From Mesotoga sp. (lineage in GTDB: Bacteria; Thermotogota; Thermotogae; Petrotogales; Kosmotogaceae), in NCBI GenBank assembly GCA_011620045.1, contig WOZY01000313.1, positions 1 to 5,382 on the forward strand: a stretch of 5,382 bases of DNA, read 5' to 3'. A program made the translations under genes and the position numbers. Shown one piece after another: positions 1-5,382 of the stretch (positions are counted from its first letter, which is position 1; each line of letters opens with the position of its first letter). The notes below the pieces were generated by a model. The model did not search any database. It worked only from the letters and a program-made list of their open reading frames with translations, and was not told where the DNA came from.

Positions 1-2655
1 CGTGACATGTGGCGTGGCCATCGATGTTCCCTGCATATACATATATGTGTTGCCTGAAGGGGTCCAGCCGGTGCTGTATATTCCATTTGGATCAGTGCCC
101 GATTGCATGTACCCTCCGGGTGCAACTACATCGAGTTCAGGACCAAAGCAGGAGTAACTCGACCATGTTATCGTGCCTTCATCTTCCCAAACAGCCCCGA
201 CCGCTATAGTTTCTGAATAGCGTGCTGGATAAAGGATATCCCCATTTCCGTTGTTTCCCGCCGCAGCAACTATCACTACTCCATTTTTTTCTGCATACTC
301 TACCGCATCATATACTGCAGGGCTGTCTGAAGCTCCTCCGAGGCTCATGTTTATAATCTTCGCTCCATGATCGACTGCGTAGATGATGCTGTTCATGAGT
401 GCTGCTGCGTCTTTGATTCCCCTGATCGGAATCAAGGTAATTCCGAATCCTCCCCACGTAACTCCAGATACTCCGATCCCGTTGTTTGTGAGTGCAGCGA
501 TCGTTCCAACAACGTGAGTTCCGTGGCTGTCTTCGGAAGTGTTTGGTTCCGAGACATTTGTGTTGTTGTCTACAAAGTTATAGCCGGATTCAAAGATTCC
601 TGCGAGATCGGGATGACTCGTGCTGAATCCCGAATCGATTACAGCAACAACTACGCTCCTTGAACCGACCGTGTAATCCCAGGCCCGAGGCATATTCATA
701 ACGGGATAGTTCCACTGAACGGGGTATGAGGGATCGTTTGGCGTGGTATCAAGTGCATAGAATAGACTGTTCTTCGATACCTGAACAACTCCCGGCAGTC
801 CTTTCAACTCTTTTTCACTGGCGGTTGTTCTCACATGTATGTACTTCAGTTCACCGTAGTAGTCTTCTATCCTGCCAATTATCTGGATCTCGGGAAGAGA
901 GGAGGTGGAGAATGATCTCTCTGTTTCATTGAACGATTCTACCTTCAGCAGATATTCATTCTCGATGAATTCGGGTTTGTCATACGTGGTCCTTATTTCT
1001 GTATTTGAGAGTATCTCTGTTTCATCCAGACTCGAGGTCTTTATGTTACCCGTATAAGGGGTAACGGTGCCATAAATGTTCTTCGTTGTAGATTCTGCTG
1101 TATACTGTGCAACGATGTTTTTCGGCGAGTTTATGTTCACCGGTATGGGGTTAGCATTCCCCTGGTTTGTTCCGTTGATTACCCAGTGAGAGAATGTGTA
1201 CCCCGTTCTTACTGGTGCAGTGAAATTCTTCATCGTACCTGCCATGTACCAGCCGGCTCCATCAACGGTTCCTCCTGCAGGATTTGTAGATGTGGTCACT
1301 TTATACTCTACTTTCATCTCTGCGGTGTAAATCATATCGGAGTTGAGGGTTATGGTTCTCGGATTGCTTGTGATTGTGTCATTCCACTGAATGAAAGTGA
1401 ACCGAGTATCCGTTCCTGCTACCTGAGACGACTTATCCTTTTCTTGAGGAGAGGTGACTCCAATATTACTTCTAGTTCCGCTATTGAGAACCACTGTTTT
1501 CGGCGAAGTGTAGTTAGTACCACCAATACTGATGTTCAATTCGGTTTCCGGAGTGGTAGTTACTGTAAGAGTGTATTGTGCCTGCTGCTCTGCAAAGACT
1601 GCAGTAACATGATAGGGTTTATCCACATATAACTCTAGAGGCCATGCACTTCCAAGGTTCTGACCATTTACATACCAGTGGCTGAAGTTGTACGGACCCA
1701 AATCTCCACTGAAATCGAACGACCATTCTGTGCCTCTCTCTGTCCAAAAATCGGCAACTTCCAATACTTCTGATGGTGAGGAATCAACGGTGATACGATA
1801 CTCAGTGTCCATGTTTGCAGTGTATGTTGTGTCAGAGTTGACCGTCACATTTCTGGGATTCGAAGTACTTCCATCATTCCAGTTTCTGAATGAGTATTTT
1901 GAATCTATTGAATCTTCTGGTCCCGTCGACCAAGGTGATATCTTCTTTTCCTGATAAGGATCTACCCAGATTTGCTTTGCAGTACCAGTGTTGACAATCA
2001 TCCCTTTTGGAGAGGTAAATGGAGCTCCATCGATTTCAATGTCAAGAGCCAGATCTGGAGAGGTCGTGACAGTCAAAATGCAGGGAAGCTGATCTGCAGT
2101 GTAAACGGCGACGATGTTTTTAGGCTCGTTAATTGTAACGCCAAGAGTGATCGAGGAACCCGAGTTTGTACCGTTTACAAGCCAGTGACTGAAGGTATAA
2201 CCGGCTCTTACCGGCGCGGTGAAACTCTCAACAGTCCCCGCAGTGTACCAGCCTGCCCCAGCAATAACTCCCCCTGCTGGACTGGTCGATGTGGTCACTT
2301 TGTAATCGAGCTTCATTTCGGCCGTGTAAGTCATATTGGAGGTGAGCGTTATCGTTCTGGGGTTGCTTGTGATTGTGTCATTCCACTGAATGAAAGTGAA
2401 ACGAGTATCCGGTCCTGTCACCTGACCCGATCTGTCTTTCTCTTGAGGATCGGTGACACCAATAACCGTTGAAGTACCTCCATCGAGAGTAACTGTCTTC
2501 GGAGAGTCATAGCTTACGCCGGCTATGCTGATGCTCAATCCACTTTCCGGCGAAGTCGTGACAGTCAATGTGAATTTGTTAGGGGGTGGGCAGCCTGTAA
2601 CCATAATGATCAGAATTGACAGAAGCACCACGAAAACTATCAACTTAGTTTTCAT
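1..2655 (-). CDS. Lipoprotein subtilase (S8 serine peptidase) with N-terminal triple repeat, 3' end cut by window
   Basis: Secreted subtilisin-family endopeptidase; 885 residues are visible in one uninterrupted frame and the C-terminus lies beyond base 1. Residues 1-22 form a lipoprotein signal peptide with lipobox VTGC (Cys22), followed by PPP, so the N-terminus should be lipid-anchored. Residues 30-520 are three tandem beta-rich repeats with a FSHWxxNG / VAxY pattern like divergent InlB B-repeats. Residues about 526-565 are a linker. Residues about 566-635 look like an inhibitor-type pro-region (EYLLKV ... LKGLPGVVQV). The catalytic domain starts near NDPSYPVQWNYP (640-651). The triad is complete: Asp674 in VIDSG, His711 in SHGTHVVGT, Ser878 in GTSMATPH. 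Asn801 in AAAGNN is the expected oxyanion-hole residue. The ATG at 2655 is set by AAGGAGGTG and the signal peptide. The subtilase call is firm from the motifs; substrate and final length are unknown. Fervidolysin-like enzymes are the nearest family I can name. Confidence 0.95.
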   Translation of the reverse strand, partial: MKTKLIVFVVLLSILIIMVTGCPPPNKFTLTVTTSPESGLSISIAGVSYDSPKTVTLDGGTSTVIGVTDPQEKDRSGQVTGPDTRFTFIQWNDTITSNPRTITLTSNMTYTAEMKLDYKVTTSTSPAGGVIAGAGWYTAGTVESFTAPVRAGYTFSHWLVNGTNSGSSITLGVTINEPKNIVAVYTADQLPCILTVTTSPDLALDIEIDGAPFTSPKGMIVNTGTAKQIWVDPYQEKKISPWSTGPEDSIDSKYSFRNWNDGSTSNPRNVTVNSDTTYTANMDTEYRITVDSSPSEVLEVADFWTERGTEWSFDFSGDLGPYNFSHWYVNGQNLGSAWPLELYVDKPYHVTAVFAEQQAQYTLTVTTTPETELNISIGGTNYTSPKTVVLNSGTRSNIGVTSPQEKDKSSQVAGTDTRFTFIQWNDTITSNPRTITLNSDMIYTAEMKVEYKVTTSTNPAGGTVDGAGWYMAGTMKNFTAPVRTGYTFSHWVINGTNQGNANPIPVNINSPKNIVAQYTAESTTKNIYGTVTPYTGNIKTSSLDETEILSNTEIRTTYDKPEFIENEYLLKVESFNETERSFSTSSLPEIQIIGRIEDYYGELKYIHVRTTASEKELKGLPGVVQVSKNSLFYALDTTPNDPSYPVQWNYPVMNMPRAWDYTVGSRSVVVAVIDSGFSTSHPDLAGIFESGYNFVDNNTNVSEPNTSEDSHGTHVVGTIAALTNNGIGVSGVTWGGFGITLIPIRGIKDAAALMNSIIYAVDHGAKIINMSLGGASDSPAVYDAVEYAEKNGVVIVAAAGNNGNGDILYPARYSETIAVGAVWEDEGTITWSSYSCFGPELDVVAPGGYMQSGTDPNGIYSTGWTPSGNTYMYMQGTSMATPHVT
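1096..1569 (-). repeat. Protein-level tandem repeat R3 (residues 363-520)
   Basis: Third copy, offset from R1 by exactly 333 codons (999 bases) and aligning to it without gaps. It carries LTVTTTPE, SPKTVVL, PQEKD, RFTFIQWNDTITSNPRT, YTAEMK, GAGWYMAGT, GYTFSHWVINGTN and PKNIVAQYTA. It ends just before the linker that leads into the pro-region. At the DNA level bases 1364-1412 match 2363-2411 with one synonymous mismatch. Confidence 0.85.
1591..2076 (-). repeat. Protein-level tandem repeat R2, divergent middle copy (residues 194-355)
   Basis: The middle copy starts with the same LTVTTSP and keeps the skeleton (TSPK, YSFRNWNDGSTSNPR, VNSDTTYTANM, YNFSHWYVNGQN, VTAVFA). It differs from R1 and R3 at most other positions, including an altered stretch around WVDPYQEKKISPW and the loss of the GAGWY motif. 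It starts 164 residues after R1 and 169 before R3, so small insertions have accumulated. Confidence 0.8.
2095..2568 (-). repeat. Protein-level tandem repeat R1 (residues 30-187 of the subtilase)
   Basis: First copy of the long repeat. It opens with LTVTTSPESG, contains SPKTVTL, PQEKD, RFTFIQWNDTITSNPRT and YTAEMK, then a second half with GAGWYTAGT, GYTFSHWLVNGTN and PKNIVAVYTA. Each long unit is itself two smaller beta units, both with an aromatic-rich F-x-x-W core and a closing Y-T-A strand. Ungapped hand alignment to R3 gives about 113 identical residues of 158. The second half resembles the divergent InlB B-repeat family; that family name is my recognition and was not searched. Confidence 0.85.
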
Positions 2656-2658
2656 ATA

Positions 2659-2667
2659 CACCTCCTT
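2659..2667 (-). promoter_or_regulatory. Strong Shine-Dalgarno of the subtilase gene
   Basis: On the minus strand this reads AAGGAGGTG, nine bases complementary to the usual 16S rRNA 3' end. The GGAGG core lies five bases before the ATG at 2655. It fixes the start and places the lipoprotein signal peptide at the exact N-terminus. Confidence 0.9.
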
Positions 2668-2686
2668 GCAACAATGGAAAAGACGT

Positions 2687-2719
2687 ATCCCCAATTCAGG
2701 GGATCTGAAGGCTTCAGAT
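2687..2719 (-). promoter_or_regulatory. Overlapping inverted repeats upstream of the subtilase: candidate operator or structured leader
   Basis: Bases 2703-2719 are a perfect palindrome with one central base (ATCTGAAG, centre, CTTCAGAT). Bases 2687-2704 form a second perfect inverted repeat (ATCCCC, six-base loop, GGGGAT) that shares two bases with the first. In the transcript a third pairing, TTCAG with CTGAA, would compete with both. The cluster lies 32 to 64 bases upstream of the ATG and just before the ribosome binding site. It fits either a dimeric repressor site or a leader hairpin. The T-run after it (TCTTTT) is too weak to call a terminator. The rest of the 229-base gap (2656-2884) shows no gene. 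Confidence 0.45.
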
Positions 2720-2884
2720 ATGGAAGAACTAAACAATGTATTTGCTTGGACAAACAATCTTAGCACGAATAGTACCTAAAGTGTCAGCAGTTCCATACTG
2801 TGAGAAAGAGTTCAACCATGGGGGCACACTAGCAAACGAGGTGAACGATCCTTTAGGCACAACTAAATCACTGCTATCCGAAAG

Positions 2885-4651
2885 TCAATCTATACTGGCC
2901 TTCTTTGACTCCATTGAGAGACTGTCTTTGTTCTCATACATCTTTTCGTCTGCAACAATTAACAGCTGCCTTATTGTGTCTCCGTCATCTGGATAGATGG
3001 CAATGCCGACGCTGGTGGTCAACTTCACGCTTCTGTTCTTCACGTAGAACGGTTCTACGAAAGCTTCATGAATTCTCATTTCGGCCTCTAATGCTCCCTC
3101 TTCTCCTGTCGAAGGCAAAATGTAAACGAATTCGTCGCCGCCCATTCTTGCAATGAGATCACTTTTGCGGCATACGTTACTCAGGCGCTTGCCAACGCTT
3201 TTTAGAAGCTCATCACCGAAGTCATGTCCAAGAGTGTCATTGACTCCTTTAAAATCATTGAGATCGAGATAAAGGATAGCCATTTCTTCCCCGTTCCGTC
3301 TTGAGAGCTCTATCTGTCTCATCGAGCAATCGAAGAAAGCCCTACGATTTGGAAGACCTGTCAGATGATCTTCCAACGACAGTCTTTCCATTAATTCTCT
3401 TTGTCTTCTAAGCTCGTTTACCGTGCGAATTCTCCAGAGAAGAACCGATATAGCTTTTCCAAATCCCATCGCGGTATTCATGATTTCCTCGTCATCAAAG
3501 GCAGTTGAAGAACTGAAACTGTCGAGATTGAAGTACATCTTGACGTCACCATCTATCTTTATTGGTATGGAGAGAGTGCTCTTTATCTCCAATAGCCTTC
3601 CTCCCTTGATGATCCTCTTCAACCGGTCACTATCCATTTTATAGTCAACACTGTAATCCTTTATGATTACCACCTCATCGCTGCTCTTCTGAATAAGCTC
3701 CTCTGGAGCAAAAGAGATCGGCTTCAGTTCTTCAAAATCGTAATTGTAGGTAGCTACGAAGTGAAAGCGGTTGTCATCCTCTCTAAGCAAAAAGGCGGCT
3801 GCATCGGCCCTGGGAAAAGACCGAACGCACTTCATAAGAAAGTATTTGTAGGTCTCCTCATCGAAATCACTTTCGAGGACTTCCGTAATTAACTCGCTGA
3901 GAACTTTCTGGAACCTGTTCTGCTCAACAAGAGCCGATTCGATTCTTCTCGTGTGCGTTACGTCTTTGAAAGTCAGTATAATCGAATCAGGATCTCCATT
4001 TGCATTCCTCCCAATCACCAGACTGATTTCGGCAACGAGTTGTGATTCGCCGGACGTAATCAGCTCGACTTCAAATGAGGATAGATTCTGGCCTGCGAAG
4101 AGAGAAGATCTTGCTTCTCTGAATTTTTTCTCGCCCTCTTCAGAAAGAAAGTCCGAAAGCTTTTTCATCTTCAGTTGCTCTTCGTTGTATCCCAGTAGAT
4201 CGCATGCGGTTTTGTTCGGATAAAGAACATTTTCCGATAGGTCTAGCAGGAGAATACCGTCCAACGAGTTACTCAAAACTGCGCTGAATTCGGATATTCT
4301 TTTCTTTCGCTCCCTGATGTGATAAATTGAACTTACCAGAAAAATAGGAAAACCCACACCTAGGAGAGCCACGGAAATGAACTCATAGTAATTCATTCCG
4401 GTAAGCGCTTCAAGTAAATCGAAGTATGTAGAAAGTGACAGCAGAATGAGTCCAAGAGGTATTCCCCTATGAACCTCCCTGTTCCCGAGGATGTAAGCCG
4501 CAACGAGCGAAACCCCAATAATGACCATTTCGCTCAATATGGCCAGCAGCCTGACCGGCTGAAAAGTATGCATTGGAAATACTATTGCCGAAACAACTAT
4601 GATCAGAACTGACGTCAGATATACCTGCAGCTTACCCCCCGGAATAGTCAA
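2885..4651 (-). CDS. Membrane diguanylate cyclase, PAS-GAF-GGDEF
   Basis: Predicted to make cyclic di-GMP from two GTP at the inner face of the membrane. The 588 residues begin with four hydrophobic helices (about 11-27, 34-55, 63-82, 91-110). A basic RERKKR follows, which puts the sensor and enzyme domains in the cytoplasm. A PAS domain spans about 118-236 (NSLDGILLLD ... ILTFKDVTHTRR) and a GAF domain about 246-408. A short helix leads to DHLTGLPNRR (428-437) and the GGDEF domain (about 424-575). The active-site motif GGDEF is intact at 504-508. Asp463 is the expected metal ligand, and Asn471 and Asp480 sit at the guanine-binding positions. The product-inhibition I-site RKSD (495-498) has the canonical five-residue spacing. 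No EAL or HD-GYP domain is present. The start is TTG, chosen because a ten-base Shine-Dalgarno lies just upstream. PAS and GAF ligands cannot be read from the sequence. Confidence 0.95.
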   Translation of the reverse strand: MTIPGGKLQVYLTSVLIIVVSAIVFPMHTFQPVRLLAILSEMVIIGVSLVAAYILGNREVHRGIPLGLILLSLSTYFDLLEALTGMNYYEFISVALLGVGFPIFLVSSIYHIRERKKRISEFSAVLSNSLDGILLLDLSENVLYPNKTACDLLGYNEEQLKMKKLSDFLSEEGEKKFREARSSLFAGQNLSSFEVELITSGESQLVAEISLVIGRNANGDPDSIILTFKDVTHTRRIESALVEQNRFQKVLSELITEVLESDFDEETYKYFLMKCVRSFPRADAAAFLLREDDNRFHFVATYNYDFEELKPISFAPEELIQKSSDEVVIIKDYSVDYKMDSDRLKRIIKGGRLLEIKSTLSIPIKIDGDVKMYFNLDSFSSSTAFDDEEIMNTAMGFGKAISVLLWRIRTVNELRRQRELMERLSLEDHLTGLPNRRAFFDCSMRQIELSRRNGEEMAILYLDLNDFKGVNDTLGHDFGDELLKSVGKRLSNVCRKSDLIARMGGDEFVYILPSTGEEGALEAEMRIHEAFVEPFYVKNRSVKLTTSVGIAIYPDDGDTIRQLLIVADEKMYENKDSLSMESKKASID

Positions 4652-4655
4652 CTAA

Positions 4656-4665
4656 GGATCACCTC
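4656..4665 (-). promoter_or_regulatory. Shine-Dalgarno that selects the TTG start of the cyclase
   Basis: The minus strand reads GAGGTGATCC, ten contiguous bases of the full anti-16S consensus. It is followed by TTAG and then TTG. The first in-frame ATG is only at residue 27, after the first membrane helix has begun and with no comparable site before it, so TTG at 4651 is preferred. Confidence 0.85.
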
Positions 4666-4671
4666 AGTTAT

Positions 4672-4677
4672 ATTATA
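4672..4677 (-). promoter_or_regulatory. Possible -10 element (TATAAT) before the cyclase
   Basis: A perfect TATAAT on the minus strand lies in the 49-base gap between inhibitor and cyclase. At 16 to 18 bases upstream only poor -35 matches occur (for example ACTCCG). Transcription starting about seven bases downstream would begin at the edge of the ribosome binding site, giving a leader of about 14 bases. It could be a real weak promoter or chance AT-richness; the cyclase may instead be read through from the inhibitor gene. Confidence 0.35.
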
Positions 4678-4700
4678 CAGTCGCATGTTAGTTCCGGAGT

Positions 4701-5375
4701 TCATCGTACACAGATATTGTAGGCTTTATAATCTACCGCTGATTTCTCGCCTTCCCATGATCTAAAATATCTAAAAACAATTGCTGAATTGCCACCATCT
4801 ACCGCCTGGAAAGTCCAGGTGACTTTCGAAGGGGCTCCGACTTTTCCACTCTCATCGGCCAGGACTTTCTTACCGATTTCACTGATACCGTCTCCAAGTA
4901 TCTGATACTGCCATGAGTACCCCGTGCTGGCATTCTCTTCCAGCGTCACAGTGAAGGTTGAACCGAGGGAAACCTCGTTCAATAGAATATTGAAATCAAC
5001 CTGGCCTTTTTCCTCACCAGTTACATCAACGGTCAATGCCCTGAAGTCTATCGAGTGCTTTTCTCCTTCCCACTCCCTGAAGAGTCTTAAGGTGATCAAC
5101 GCCTTCCCCTCTTTTGCTGCAGTCATTATCCAACCTTTAACAGAAGGAGCACCCGGCATCATACTGGGTGCATTATGCTCTTCAAGGAAGTTTCTCAGCA
5201 CACCTGCCGGCTCTGCGAAGATATGCCAGAGATACCCCGTGGAGGGATTTTCTTGAACCTCGAGTACTGCAAGATCAGTTACACTCATTGAGTTGGCTGA
5301 CTCTTTCAACTCAATCGCAAGCCCAGATGTGATTATCAATGCGATATAGCAAATTGCTATTAGTGATTTCTTCAT
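4701..5375 (-). CDS. Secreted tandem chagasin-type (I42) peptidase inhibitor
   Basis: Predicted exported inhibitor, 224 residues. Residues 1-20 are a signal peptide (MKKSL, hydrophobic core, SGLA then IELKE) with no lipobox. Two chagasin-like domains follow. Domain 1 (about 27-118) has NPSTGY (43-48), PGAPSVKGW (74-82) and REWEGE (100-105). Domain 2 (about 125-223) has NASTGY (148-153), GAPSKVTW (180-187) and RSWEGE (205-210). These correspond to the three loops (NPTTG, G-rich, R-P-W) with which chagasins plug the cleft of papain-family cysteine peptidases. Most family members are single domains of about 110 residues, so this is an internal duplication. Domain 2 lacks the usual proline of the first loop. 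Only seven bases precede the ATG, so its ribosome binding site is off the window; the start rests on the signal peptide. No cysteine peptidase lies in the window, so the target is unknown. Confidence 0.88.
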   Translation of the reverse strand: MKKSLIAICYIALIITSGLAIELKESANSMSVTDLAVLEVQENPSTGYLWHIFAEPAGVLRNFLEEHNAPSMMPGAPSVKGWIMTAAKEGKALITLRLFREWEGEKHSIDFRALTVDVTGEEKGQVDFNILLNEVSLGSTFTVTLEENASTGYSWQYQILGDGISEIGKKVLADESGKVGAPSKVTWTFQAVDGGNSAIVFRYFRSWEGEKSAVDYKAYNICVR

Positions 5376-5382
5376 GGTACAC

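Noticed and set aside
1186..2472. Long plus-strand open frames (1186-1632, 1688-1954, 1972-2472)
   Set aside because: They lie opposite the intact subtilase frame, have cysteine-, serine- and arginine-rich low-information translations, and lack convincing ribosome binding sites. They are shadows of the repeat codons.
1096..2568. CRISPR array or mobile element as explanation for the repeated DNA
   Set aside because: The repeats are long, diverged, in frame and coding. There are no short identical repeat-spacer units, no terminal inverted repeats and no transposase.
1..2655. Possibility that the subtilase is a broken gene
   Set aside because: I translated it base by base from 2655 to 1. There is no stop or frameshift and all catalytic residues are present; it is simply cut by the window edge.
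2757..2787. Promoter for the subtilase: CTGACA (2782-2787) and TAAGAT (2757-2762) on the minus strand
   Set aside because: The spacing is 19 bases and the -10 matches only four of six positions. It is too weak to annotate, although some promoter in this gap is likely.
2852..2867. Terminator after the cyclase from the inverted repeat TTTAG/CTAAA
   Set aside because: The stem is only five AT-rich pairs and no T-run follows on the minus strand.
2736..2996. Plus-strand open frame across the gap and the end of the cyclase gene
   Set aside because: It half overlaps the cyclase C-terminus in antisense, shows no recognisable domain and has no good Shine-Dalgarno before its ATG.

Overview
The window holds three genes, all on the minus strand and all apparently from one bacterial chromosome. 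Read in transcription order (right to left) they are: a secreted protein of two tandem chagasin-type (I42) peptidase-inhibitor domains (5375 to 4701); a four-helix membrane diguanylate cyclase with PAS, GAF and GGDEF domains (4651 to 2885); and a large lipoprotein subtilase (2655 to beyond base 1). The subtilase is cut by the window edge seven residues after its catalytic serine. No gene is supported on the plus strand; the plus-strand open frames are shadows of these three genes. No RNA gene, mobile element or CRISPR array was seen.

The organism is probably a moderate-GC member of the Thermotogota, such as the mesophilic Mesotoga/Kosmotoga group. This is an inference from the very strong Shine-Dalgarno sequences (AAGGAGGTG and GAGGTGATCC), the TTG start codon, the fervidolysin-like subtilase core and the InlB-type repeats. 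No taxonomic marker gene is present, so the assignment is tentative.

The inhibitor and the cyclase are 49 bases apart and could be co-transcribed, although a perfect TATAAT lies in the gap. The cyclase and the protease are separated by 229 bases. That gap holds a perfect 17-base palindrome overlapping a second inverted repeat, 48 to 68 bases upstream of the protease start. It is a candidate operator or structured leader.

The most unusual object is the protease. Its lipid anchor and three tandem repeats of about 160 to 165 residues lie before the pro-region and catalytic domain. Ordinary pro-region cleavage would therefore leave the repeats on the membrane and release the enzyme. The first and third repeats are much closer to each other than either is to the middle one, and they share a 49-base DNA tract with a single mismatch. 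A secreted peptidase inhibitor, a second-messenger enzyme and an exported peptidase side by side suggest a surface-proteolysis theme, but nothing in the sequence proves that they work together.
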